A stretch of 64,000 nucleotides of DNA from Clostridiales bacterium (lineage in GTDB: Bacteria > Bacillota > Clostridia > Christensenellales > Aristaeellaceae), in NCBI GenBank assembly GCA_004557125.1, contig SFET01000018.1, forward strand, positions 62,001-126,000. The letters are read 5' to 3'. Within the stretch, counting starts at the first letter, position 1, and each line of letters starts with the position of its first letter. The translations under genes were made by a program, and so were the position numbers. The notes beneath the pieces were generated by a model, which was not told where the DNA came from, searched no databases, and saw only the letters and a program-made list of their open reading frames with translations. Below, one piece after another: positions 1 through 7,352 of the stretch.

Positions 1-395
1 TCATGAAGGACCTGGTGCGCAAGGCGGGGCTGGAGGGCCGCTTCGAGATCGCCTCTGCCGCCACCAGTGCGGAGGAGATCGGCAATCCGGTGTATCCCCC
101 GGCGCGGCGCGAGCTGGCCAGCCACGGCATCTCCTGCAAGGGCAAGACCGCCCGGCAGATCACCCGCAGGGACTACGCCGACTACGACCACCTCATCGCC
201 ATGGAAATGTACAACCTGCGCAACATCCGCCGCATCATCCCGGAGGATCCCGAGGGCAAGATTTCGCTTCTGATGGCCCACGCCGGCACCGGCGAGGACA
301 TCGAGGATCCCTGGTACACGGGCAACTTTTCCAAGGTGTACCAGCAGATCGAGCGCGGCTGTGCGGCGCTTCTGGAGGAACTTCGCAACACATAA
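1..395 (+). CDS. Low molecular weight protein-tyrosine/arginine phosphatase, C-terminal part
   Basis: The reading frame is open from the window edge to a TAA at 393-395, giving about 130 residues. The family is about 150 residues long and starts with the CX5R(S/T) phosphate-binding loop. That loop is absent here, so the true start and catalytic cysteine lie before base 1. The fold is recognised from the C-terminal general-acid motif DPWYTGNFSKVY and the central DYDHLIAMEMYNLRNI stretch. Enzymes of this family are cytosolic and remove phosphate from protein tyrosine or arginine. The next gene has its own promoter, so no shared operon is implied. Confidence 0.85.
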   Translation, partial: MKDLVRKAGLEGRFEIASAATSAEEIGNPVYPPARRELASHGISCKGKTARQITRRDYADYDHLIAMEMYNLRNIRRIIPEDPEGKISLLMAHAGTGEDIEDPWYTGNFSKVYQQIERGCAALLEELRNT

Positions 396-439
396 TTAAC
401 AGAAAAAAATAAATTGATCAGGCATTGGTCTGGATTATA

Positions 440-468
440 TTGACAGATTATTGCCTGCATGTTAAAAT
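440..468 (+). promoter_or_regulatory. Sigma-A promoter for the iron-type ABC operon
   Basis: TTGACA (440-445), a 17-base spacer and TAAAAT (463-468). It lies 59 bases ahead of the binding-protein start codon. A short hairpin (TGGCGAC 477-483 with GTCGCCA 491-497) follows in the leader. Confidence 0.8.
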
Positions 469-527
469 AAATTGGATGGCGACAGGTACGGTCGCCAAAA
501 AGAATTATCTGATAAGGAGAAGGAAAA

Positions 528-1583
528 ATGAAGAAGATTTTGGTTCTTGCATTGGCCCTGATTCTGTCTCTGGGCTGCATGTCCGCACTGGCAGAAGAAG
601 TCGACTGGCGCGCCTGCGAGGGCGGCGAGCTGATGGTCTACGTCGGCTGTGATGAGGAACACGGCGCGGCGGTGGTCAAGGCCTTCGAGGAGAAGACCGG
701 CATCAAGACCAGCTACATCCGCCTGTCCGGCAACGACTGCTACACCCGCATCCTTGAGGAACGCGAGAATCCGCAGGCCGACGTGTGGTACGGCGGCACC
801 TGGGATCCCTACATTGCGGCCGCAAAGGAAGGCCTGCTGTACGCCTATGAGGATTGCCAGCATGCTCCCTACAAGTCCGAGAACTTCGGCATCGGCGAGC
901 CCTACTGGTTCGGCATCTACTCCGGCTACATCGGCTTCATCTGCGATATGGACGCCCTGGAGGAGGCCGGCGTTGAGGCACCCACCTGCTGGGAAGACCT
1001 GACCAAGCCCGAGTATGAGGGCATGATCGTCATGGCCAACCCGGGCGCAACCGGCACCGGCGTGATGACCGCTTCCATCCTGTTCCAGCTCTACGGCGAG
1101 GAGAAGGCTCTGGACCTGATCTCCCGCATTGACCCCAACGTTGTGACCTACGTCAAGACCGGCTCCGGCACCTCTGCCATGGTCTCCACCGGCGAGGCCG
1201 CCATCGGCGTTGGCTTCCTGCACACCGGACTTATGTATCAGGAAGAGGGCTATGACAACATCCAGCTGCTGGCTCCCTCCGACGGCACCGGCTACGAGGT
1301 CGGCGGCACCGCCATCATCGAGGGCGCAAAGCACCTGGACGAGGCCAAGCTGTTCATCCAGTTCGCCATGACTCCCGAATGCCAGGAGATCGGCCAGACC
1401 GTCGGCGCGCTGCAGTTCCTGACTGTTGAAGGTGCGAAGGATCCCGAGTCCGCACAGGCCATCCTGGATATGGGCGTGAATCTGATCGACTACGATTCCA
1501 CCTGGACCGGCGAGAACAAGAACCACATCATCGAAGCCTGGACCGGCGCGATCAACGCGGACAAGATCCAGCCCAAGGACTGA
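528..1583 (+). CDS. Extracellular solute-binding protein of a Fe(III)/phosphonate-type ABC transporter
   Basis: This 351-residue protein begins with a secretion signal (MKK, a hydrophobic stretch, then SALA-EE). There is no convincing lipobox, although Cys17 is inside the signal. The mature part looks like the periplasmic-binding family of FbpA/AfuA/FutA and 2-aminoethylphosphonate binders. Seen motifs are LMVYVGCDEEHGAAVVKAFEEKTGIKT, the ADVWYGGTWDPYIAAAKEGLL region and a late GGTAIIEGAKHLDEAKLFIQF segment. It starts at the ATG behind AAGGAGAAGG. It is followed by a weak terminator and further hairpins, then the permease and ATPase genes, so it is expected to be made in excess of them. The substrate (ferric ion, thiamine, phosphonate or polyamine) cannot be fixed from sequence alone. 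Confidence 0.85.
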   Translation: MKKILVLALALILSLGCMSALAEEVDWRACEGGELMVYVGCDEEHGAAVVKAFEEKTGIKTSYIRLSGNDCYTRILEERENPQADVWYGGTWDPYIAAAKEGLLYAYEDCQHAPYKSENFGIGEPYWFGIYSGYIGFICDMDALEEAGVEAPTCWEDLTKPEYEGMIVMANPGATGTGVMTASILFQLYGEEKALDLISRIDPNVVTYVKTGSGTSAMVSTGEAAIGVGFLHTGLMYQEEGYDNIQLLAPSDGTGYEVGGTAIIEGAKHLDEAKLFIQFAMTPECQEIGQTVGALQFLTVEGAKDPESAQAILDMGVNLIDYDSTWTGENKNHIIEAWTGAINADKIQPKD

Positions 1584-1611
1584 TTCCGGCCCAAACGGAA
1601 TGAACGCAAAG

Positions 1612-1633
1612 ACCGCCTCTCGGGGCGGTTTTT
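1612..1633 (+). terminator. Weak intrinsic terminator / attenuator after the binding-protein gene
   Basis: ACCGCC (1612-1617), loop TCTCGG, GGCGGT (1624-1629), then TTTT. No promoter is visible before the downstream permease, so this is likely a partial terminator that lowers transporter expression relative to the binding protein. Confidence 0.65.
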
Positions 1634-1645
1634 GCAAATGAACGG

Positions 1646-1735
1646 CGTGGGGTGGCGCTGCCGCCCCACGCAATCGCGGTCTATCCCTGTGAGGCATCTC
1701 TGAGGGTCGGGCGACGGATGCCTGACAGGGATAGA
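1646..1735 (+). repeat. Two further hairpins in the intercistronic region
   Basis: The first hairpin pairs CGTGGGG (1646-1652) with CCCCACG (1664-1670), with further inner pairing. The second is a long inverted repeat: 1680-1698 pairs with 1717-1735 over 19 bases with one mismatch (core TCTATCCCTGT / ACAGGGATAGA), around an 18-base loop. No T-run follows either one, so they look like RNA-stabilising or REP-like elements rather than terminators. Confidence 0.6.
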
Positions 1736-1797
1736 TCAAAACAGCTTTGACCTCCGGAGGCAAAGGACTCCGGCTGCAATCTCAAAATCGAGGAGAA

Positions 1798-3873
1798 ATG
1801 AGGTGTTTGCCTGTGGCAAGTTCAAGGAGCAAACAGCTTGACCGGAAGAAACTGCTGGCCGATCCGGTGATGATTTTCGCCATCGTGCTTGTGCTGGCGT
1901 TTCTGCTTCTGTTTGTCGTGTATCCGCTCTGCACCATACTGACGCAGAGCTTCCAGACCGATTATCCCAACTCCCTGACCTCCAACGGTCAGAAGCTGAC
2001 CTCGCTGGTCAAGCAGGACCCCGCGCTGGCCGACAGCATCTTCTATCAGCTGGGCGACGACTGCGTGAACTACGCAAACGAGTACCGCCGCGGCGAGGGC
2101 AAGCGGGATGAGGCGAAGATGGCCGAGCTGGGCGCGCGCATCGAGGACGCGCTCAATCAGATCGAGTCCGATCCGGCACTGACCGAGGACTTCGCCCGGG
2201 CCGTGAATGCCTCCGCGAAGAAGACCACCGAGGATGCGGACGCCGAGGTCGTGGGCACCAGCGCCGACGACATTCTCGACCTGTGCAACCAGCTGGGCGT
2301 GTGCTACCGCAACATCGACTCCACCGACTTCACCTTCGAGGTCTACCTCTCCCTGTTCCGCTCCAAGAAGTTCCTCAGCGTCGTCTGGAACACGCTGAAA
2401 CTGGGCGCGATCAGCGGCCTGTGCTCCACCATCGTGGGCTTCCTCTTCGCCTACGTGGACGTGTACGTCAAGACGAAGATGCGCGGCATCTTCAAGGTGG
2501 TCTCCATGCTGCCCATCGTGTCGCCGCCGTTCGTGCTGTCGCTGTCGATGATCATGATCTTCGGCAAGAAGGGCCTGATCACCTACCACCTGCTGGGCAT
2601 CAAGAACGCCAACATCTACGGCATGCACGGCATCCTGATCGTTCAGATCCTGACCTTCTTCCCGGTGGTCTACCTGATGATCAAGGGCCTGCTGGGCAAC
2701 ATCGATCCCTCGCTGGAGGAATCCTCCCGCAACATGGGCGCGAGCCGCTGGCGCGTGTTCAAGGACGTGACGCTGCCGCTGCTGCTGCCGGGCCTGGGCA
2801 ACGCCTTCCTGGTCTCCTTCATCGAGTCGGTGGCTGACTTCACCAACCCGATCATGATCGGCGGCAACTACGACACCCTGGCCGCCTACATCTACATGCA
2901 GATCTCCAACTTCGACACCCGCTCGTCCTCGGGCATGGCGGTGGTGCTGCTGACGATCAGCATGATCCTGTTCGTGGTGGAGAAGTACGTGCTGGAGCGC
3001 CGCAGCGTGGCCACGCTGTCGGGCAAGGCCAGCCGCGTGCGCATGCAGATCGAGGATCGCTCCGTGCGCATCCCCACCACGCTGCTGTGCACCCTGGTGG
3101 GCATCTTCGTCATCGGCATGTACGCCATGGTGCCCGTGGGCGCGTGCTTTAAGCTCTGGGGCAAGGACTTCACGCTGACGCTGAAGCACTTCGTAAACGT
3201 GCTGGGCCGCGACACCAAGCCCTTCACCGATTCCCTGTACCTGAGCCTGGTGGCCGCGATCATCACCTCCGTGCTCTCTATGATCATCGCCTACCTGATC
3301 GTCAAGAAGAAATTCATCGGCAAGCGCTTCATGGAATTTGCCACGATGTTCGCCATGGCCGTGCCCGGCACGGTGCTCGGTATTGCGCTGCTGCGCGGCT
3401 ACATCACCGGCATCTTCCACTCCGGCTTCATGGTGCTGGTGGGCACAAGCTCGATATTGATCATCGCCTTTGTGGTGCGAAGTTTGCCCATCGGCACACG
3501 ATCGGCGGTGGCTGCGCTCAACCAGATTGACAAGTCCATCGAGGAATCCGCCTACGACATGGGCGCGGGCAGCATCAAGGTGTTCACCTCCGTGACCCTG
3601 CCGCTGATCAGCGATTCCTTCTTCTCCAGCCTTGTCAGCACCTTTGCGCGCAGCATCACCGCCACCAGCGCCGTCATCTTCCTGATCTCCGCGCGCTGGC
3701 AGCTGATCACCCCGCAGATCATGACCGTTGTGGATCGCGGCCAGTACAGCGTGGCCTGCGCCTATGCGACCATCATGATGTTCATCGTCTACGCCGCCAT
3801 CGCGCTGATGAACATTATCGTCAACTATATGCGGCGCAGCCGTCGCGTGAAGGAAAAGAAGGCAGTCGCCTGA
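1798..3873 (+). CDS. Fused double-domain ABC transporter permease (FbpB/ThiP-like)
   Basis: This membrane permease of about 691 residues carries two BPD_transp_1 units in one chain. Both EAA-type cytoplasmic loops are visible: SLEESSRNMGASRWRVFKDV in the first half and SIEESAYDMGAGSIKVFTSV in the second. A transmembrane segment near residues 22-45 is followed by an unusually long, charged extracytoplasmic stretch of roughly 145 residues before the next membrane helix (near LGAISGLCSTIVGFLFAY). I chose the ATG at 1798 behind GAGGAGA. A GTG at 1813 behind GAGGTG is equally possible, and an upstream in-frame ATG at 1747 has no good binding site. The permease sits between its binding protein and ATPase and forms the channel for them. 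Confidence 0.85.
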   Translation: MRCLPVASSRSKQLDRKKLLADPVMIFAIVLVLAFLLLFVVYPLCTILTQSFQTDYPNSLTSNGQKLTSLVKQDPALADSIFYQLGDDCVNYANEYRRGEGKRDEAKMAELGARIEDALNQIESDPALTEDFARAVNASAKKTTEDADAEVVGTSADDILDLCNQLGVCYRNIDSTDFTFEVYLSLFRSKKFLSVVWNTLKLGAISGLCSTIVGFLFAYVDVYVKTKMRGIFKVVSMLPIVSPPFVLSLSMIMIFGKKGLITYHLLGIKNANIYGMHGILIVQILTFFPVVYLMIKGLLGNIDPSLEESSRNMGASRWRVFKDVTLPLLLPGLGNAFLVSFIESVADFTNPIMIGGNYDTLAAYIYMQISNFDTRSSSGMAVVLLTISMILFVVEKYVLERRSVATLSGKASRVRMQIEDRSVRIPTTLLCTLVGIFVIGMYAMVPVGACFKLWGKDFTLTLKHFVNVLGRDTKPFTDSLYLSLVAAIITSVLSMIIAYLIVKKKFIGKRFMEFATMFAMAVPGTVLGIALLRGYITGIFHSGFMVLVGTSSILIIAFVVRSLPIGTRSAVAALNQIDKSIEESAYDMGAGSIKVFTSVTLPLISDSFFSSLVSTFARSITATSAVIFLISARWQLITPQIMTVVDRGQYSVACAYATIMMFIVYAAIALMNIIVNYMRRSRRVKEKKAVA

Positions 3874-3892
3874 ACATGAAGGAGTGTGTCCA

Positions 3893-4972
3893 ATGAGCAA
3901 CATCAAAAAGGGTGTGCGCCTGGAGGGCGTATCCAAAATATATCTCGATCCCAAGACCAACAAGCCCTTCAAGGCCGTGGATTCCATCAACCTGAACATC
4001 GAGCCGGGCGAGTTCGTGACCCTGCTGGGCCCCTCCGGCTGCGGCAAGACCACCACGCTGCGCATGATCGCCGGCTTTGAGTCCCCGGACGAGGGCGAGA
4101 TCTACCTGGGCGACGAGGCCATCAACGAACTGACCCCCAACAAGCGCGACACGGCCATGGTGTTCCAGAGCTACGCGCTGTTCCCCCACATGAACATCTT
4201 CGACAACGTGGCCTACGGCCTGAAGCTGCGCCACGTGCCCAAGGCGGAGATTCGCACCAAGGTGTTCGACATGCTCAAGCTGGTGGGCCTGGAGGGCATG
4301 GAGAACCGCTTCACCAACCAGCTTTCCGGCGGCCAGCAGCAGCGCGTGGCGCTGGCCCGCGCGCTGATCGTGGAGCCCGGCGTGCTGCTCTTCGACGAGC
4401 CGCTGTCCAATCTGGACGCCAAGCTGCGCGTGTACATGCGCACCGAGATTCGCCGCATCCAGCAACAATTCGGTATCACCGCCGTCTACGTCACCCACGA
4501 CCAGTCCGAGGCCATGTCCATCTCCGATAAGATCATCATCATGAACAAGGGCGTCATCGCGCAGATGGGCACGCCCCAGGAGATCTATTACAGCCCGGCC
4601 AGCGAGTTCGTGGCGGACTTCATCGGCGAGGCCAACTTCCTGAAGGTGCAGGTGGAGGGCGTGGAGGCCGACGTGGTCAACGTCAATCTGGGCGGCATCC
4701 GCTTCCCGGTCAAGCGCCCCGCAGGCGTCGTGGCTGCGGGCGAGGAGCACACGCTGATGCTGCGCCCCGAGGGCATTCGCGTCAGCGAAACCGGCATCCT
4801 GCCCTGCAAGGTTACGCTGTCCTGCTTCATGGGCTCCTATCAGAACTATCACGTGATGGTGGGCGACACCCAGGTGCGCATCACCGACAACCACCCGGTG
4901 GGACGGCGCATCTTCAACGTGGGCGAGGAGGCCTACCTGGACTTCAGCCCCGTGGATACCCACCTGATGTAA
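3893..4972 (+). CDS. ABC transporter ATP-binding protein (FbpC/PotA type)
   Basis: This 359-residue ATPase couples ATP hydrolysis to import through the preceding permease. Visible elements are Walker A GPSGCGKTT, the Q-loop MVFQSYALFPHMN, the signature LSGGQQQR, Walker B VLLFDEPLSNLDAKLR and the switch histidine in YVTHDQSEAMSISDK. The last 110 residues or so form a TOBE/MOP-like regulatory domain, as in importers of iron, polyamine or phosphonate. The ATG at 3893 is preceded by AAGGAG at a 9-base spacing. An in-frame GTG at 3884 overlaps that site and is rejected. The gene starts 19 bases after the permease stop codon. Confidence 0.92.
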   Translation: MSNIKKGVRLEGVSKIYLDPKTNKPFKAVDSINLNIEPGEFVTLLGPSGCGKTTTLRMIAGFESPDEGEIYLGDEAINELTPNKRDTAMVFQSYALFPHMNIFDNVAYGLKLRHVPKAEIRTKVFDMLKLVGLEGMENRFTNQLSGGQQQRVALARALIVEPGVLLFDEPLSNLDAKLRVYMRTEIRRIQQQFGITAVYVTHDQSEAMSISDKIIIMNKGVIAQMGTPQEIYYSPASEFVADFIGEANFLKVQVEGVEADVVNVNLGGIRFPVKRPAGVVAAGEEHTLMLRPEGIRVSETGILPCKVTLSCFMGSYQNYHVMVGDTQVRITDNHPVGRRIFNVGEEAYLDFSPVDTHLM

Positions 4973-5029
4973 GCATTTTACCTGCGGACGCGCGCAGGCG
5001 GCGGCTCCGGCCAATGCCTGCGCCGCGGC

Positions 5030-5064
5030 AAAAACGGCCCCGGCGCCTTGAAGGCGCCGGGGCC
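5030..5064 (-). terminator. Intrinsic terminator of the 54-residue protein gene
   Basis: A perfect 12-base stem (GGCCCCGGCGCC 5036-5047 with GGCGCCGGGGCC 5053-5064) and loop TTGAA. On the minus strand it is followed by GTTTTT. It may also stop plus-strand transcription from the ABC operon. Confidence 0.85.
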
Positions 5065-5116
5065 GCCGCTTTCCTTCCCCGCTTTTCCCCCGGGGATTTT
5101 CCTGGAAAGCCCCCCT

Positions 5117-5281
5117 TTATACGTTGTAGCGGAACTGGCGGATGAGATAATCTGCGTCGCGGTCATCGAGACCGTATTTGGAGATCAGCTGCTTCTGGAT
5201 CTGGCGCAGGGCCTCGCGGTCGGTGGAATCGTTGGCGGCCTTGATGGCGGAAAGATACTTGTTGTAATCGCTGGAATTCAT
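5117..5281 (-). CDS. Small conserved-looking hypothetical protein, 54 residues
   Basis: The frame starts with ATG (complement of 5279-5281) behind AAAGGGAGCGAAAAT, a good ribosome binding site. It ends at TAA just before a strong minus-strand terminator, so it looks like a complete single-gene unit. The product is acidic and highly charged (starts MNSSDYNKYLSAIKAAND, ends RQFRYNV). It is probably two or three short helices, with no cysteine and no membrane segment. I do not recognise the family. Clean start, stop and terminator make it more credible than the random small frames nearby. Confidence 0.7.
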   Translation of the reverse strand: MNSSDYNKYLSAIKAANDSTDREALRQIQKQLISKYGLDDRDADYLIRQFRYNV

Positions 5282-5525
5282 ATTTTCGCTCCCTTTCTTT
5301 GGACAGGCTTTTCTTGCCTTCCTGAAAAGAACACGATTCAGCGGCGCAAAAGGTTACATTTTCTGCGAAGATTTCCCGGAGAAATTTTCTCACAGCCGGG
5401 AGATTTGCAGATCACGGATGGAGATTTGTCCGGGCCGCTTTCTCCACGGATGGAGAATTCGCGCGCAGCTCCTCTCCCGCTGTGCCTGATCCGCCCGCTG
5501 CGATTGGTGCGCTGAGATAAACGCA
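5282..5525. other. Non-coding stretch between the small gene and the ppa terminator
   Basis: No convincing gene is seen here. Several short open frames on both strands lack ribosome binding sites. The part next to 5281 must hold the minus-strand promoter of the small protein, but no clear -35/-10 pair could be assigned. Confidence 0.5.
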
Positions 5526-5562
5526 GCAAAGCGCCGCCGGTCTGTGACCGGCAGCGCTTTGC
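5526..5562 (-). terminator. Hairpin terminator after ppa
   Basis: GCAAAGCGC (5526-5534) pairs with GCGCTTTGC (5554-5562), with a further GCCGGT/ACCGGC stem inside. It lies 56 bases after the ppa stop on the minus strand. The T-run (TGCGTTTAT) is weak. Confidence 0.6.
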
Positions 5563-5617
5563 GCACGCCCGGAGGTTGCATCATCCGTCGCAAACGACGC
5601 TGCGCATCCGTCCTCCC

Positions 5618-6151
5618 TCAGCGGCAGAACTCGTCGATGTAGCGGTTGTAGCACTTCTGGATGACCTGCTTGGCCTCCTCGGGGCCGAACACGCCCACGA
5701 TCTCGGTGTCCTTGCCATCCTCGAGGCCCTTGTAGACGTTGAAGAAGTGGCTGATCTCATCTGCGATGTGGGAGGGCAACTCGGCCACGTCGTGGTAGCT
5801 GTTGTTCACCGGATCGCCGAAGGGCACGGCCAGGATCTTCTCATCCATCGCGTCGCCGTCGCGCATGGCAAAGTAGCCGATGGGGTACACCCGCACCAGG
5901 CTCATCGGGCGAATGGCCTCGCTGCACAGCACCAGCACGTCCAGGGGATCCTGGTCGTCGGCGTAGGTGCGCGGAATGAAGCCGTAGTTCGCCGGATAGT
6001 GGGTGGAGGTGTAGAGGATGCGGTCCAGGCGCAGCATGCCCGTCTCCTTGTCCATCTCGTACTTGTTCTTGGAGCCCTTTTCAATCTCGATGACCGCCAG
6101 GAAATCGTCGGTGCTCATGCGGCTGGGCTTGATATCGTGCCAGAGATTCAT
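5618..6151 (-). CDS. ppa: Inorganic pyrophosphatase, family I
   Basis: This 177-residue cytosolic enzyme hydrolyses pyrophosphate to two phosphates, pulling biosynthetic reactions forward. The family signature DDQDPLDVLVL supplies the metal-binding aspartates. The HYPANYGFIPRTY segment and KYE motif of soluble family I pyrophosphatases are also visible. The start is the ATG (complement of 6149-6151) behind AGGGGGAATGCAA. The longer frame upstream to 6217 has no matching binding site. The length matches bacterial family I enzymes (about 165-180 residues). Confidence 0.93.
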   Translation of the reverse strand: MNLWHDIKPSRMSTDDFLAVIEIEKGSKNKYEMDKETGMLRLDRILYTSTHYPANYGFIPRTYADDQDPLDVLVLCSEAIRPMSLVRVYPIGYFAMRDGDAMDEKILAVPFGDPVNNSYHDVAELPSHIADEISHFFNVYKGLEDGKDTEIVGVFGPEEAKQVIQKCYNRYIDEFCR

Positions 6152-6226
6152 TTGCATTCCCCCTGTGTAGCTTTCGTTTCCCACTTCATTATACTCCTCG
6201 CCCCCGGGCAAAAGCAAGCCGGGAAT

Positions 6227-7222
6227 TTACAGATTCTGAACGGAAATATACTGCGCCAGCTCCCTGAGCTCCGGCTTTTCCGAGCTGCGCAGCGCCTCCG
6301 CTATGGGGACCGCCCCGAAGGATACGCCCAGCAGCCGCGCGCGAATCGCGTCCACAAGGCCGGCGTCCATGGCGTCGGAGTAGACCTGGATTTCATCCAC
6401 CCGGCCGTGGCGCAGGGTCAGCAGCAGCTGCACGTTGCCCCAGGAAAAGCGGTTTTCGATCTCCAGATCAAAGCGCGGGGTCTTTCCCAGCCGCCACTCC
6501 CCGGAGCGCTGCTTCTCCACGTAGGGCGCGATGGCATTTTCGTCCAGATTGTCGTCCCTGAGCTCCATGTAGGGGCCGTAGGTGTTGCCGAAGGCGAGCT
6601 TGAGCGACTCCAGCATCTGCGCCGACGTCAGCTCCGGCACGAACTCCCGGAGATTGCACACGCGGCTGCGGACGGACTTCGCGCCCTTGGAGCGCAGCTT
6701 GCGGGGATCCACGTTGAGATAGTTCTGAAGCCGCGTCAGATCCGCGTCGATCAGCAGCGTGCCGTGGTGCTGGCGCACGCCCTCGCGGCTGCAGAAGGCG
6801 TTGCCGGAGAACTTGCGCCCGTCGGCCAGCAGGTCGTTGCGCCCGGAGAACTCGCAGGGAATGCCCAGGGCGCGCACGGCCTCGAGGATCATGCCCAGCT
6901 GGCGCTCGAGATCGTAGCGGCCCTCGCCGGCGATGAAGGAGAAGTTCAGATTGCCCGCATCGTGAAACACAGCGCCGCCGCCGGTGATCCGGCGCACCAG
7001 CTGCACGCCGTCGCGCTCCATGGCGCGCAGGTTGCACTCCGCCCAGGGGTTCTGGCCCCGGCCGATGATCACCGCGTTGCGGTTGACGTAGAAGTAGAGC
7101 AGCATGTCGTCCGGCCCGGCGTGGTCGAGGAAGTATTCGTCCACGGCAAGGTTGCGCCAGCCGTCGGGGGATGTGGATACGTAGAGATAGTTTGCGATGA
7201 TGTTTCCCTCCCTTGTGCGCAC
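6227..7222 (-). CDS. lplA: Lipoate-protein ligase A family enzyme
   Basis: The enzyme activates lipoate with ATP and attaches it to lysines of lipoyl domains. Visible family features are VIIGRGQNPWAECN, the RRITGGGAVFHDAGNLNFSF lipoate-binding loop, GRKFSGNAF and an accessory C-terminal domain with LRSKGAKSVRSRVCNL. The start is uncertain. I list the GTG at 7222, but a TATAAT box covers 7235-7240, so the upstream in-frame ATG at 7306 would not be transcribed. The only good ribosome binding site (AAGGGAGGG) points to ATC codons at 7196-7201, just before ANYLYVSTSPDGWRN. The mature N terminus probably begins there. Lipoylated partners are not in this window. Confidence 0.88.
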   Translation of the reverse strand: MRTREGNIIANYLYVSTSPDGWRNLAVDEYFLDHAGPDDMLLYFYVNRNAVIIGRGQNPWAECNLRAMERDGVQLVRRITGGGAVFHDAGNLNFSFIAGEGRYDLERQLGMILEAVRALGIPCEFSGRNDLLADGRKFSGNAFCSREGVRQHHGTLLIDADLTRLQNYLNVDPRKLRSKGAKSVRSRVCNLREFVPELTSAQMLESLKLAFGNTYGPYMELRDDNLDENAIAPYVEKQRSGEWRLGKTPRFDLEIENRFSWGNVQLLLTLRHGRVDEIQVYSDAMDAGLVDAIRARLLGVSFGAVPIAEALRSSEKPELRELAQYISVQNL

Positions 7223-7234
7223 TGAATCAAGTGC

Positions 7235-7264
7235 ATTATAACCGTTTGCGGCGCTGCGGGGCAA
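7235..7264 (-). promoter_or_regulatory. Promoter for lplA
   Basis: On the minus strand, TTGCCC (complement of 7259-7264), an 18-base spacer and TATAAT (complement of 7235-7240). Its position forces translation of lplA to start downstream of about 7228. Confidence 0.75.
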
Positions 7265-7293
7265 CGCTTTTCCCAAAGCTTTCGCAAAAGAGA

Positions 7294-7322
7294 TTGGATT
7301 CTTCACACGCCGGTGCTACAAT
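7294..7322 (+). promoter_or_regulatory. Promoter for the MFS transporter gene
   Basis: TTGGAT (7294-7299), 17-base spacer, TACAAT (7317-7322). It is divergent from the lplA promoter 30 bases away. Confidence 0.75.
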
Positions 7323-7352
7323 GCTGCGGGATTTCCAATGAGGAGCATTGCT

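Noticed and set aside
5390..5654. Several overlapping 60-80 codon frames between the small gene and ppa
   Set aside because: They have no ribosome binding sites, conflict with each other, and overlap the ppa terminator hairpin.
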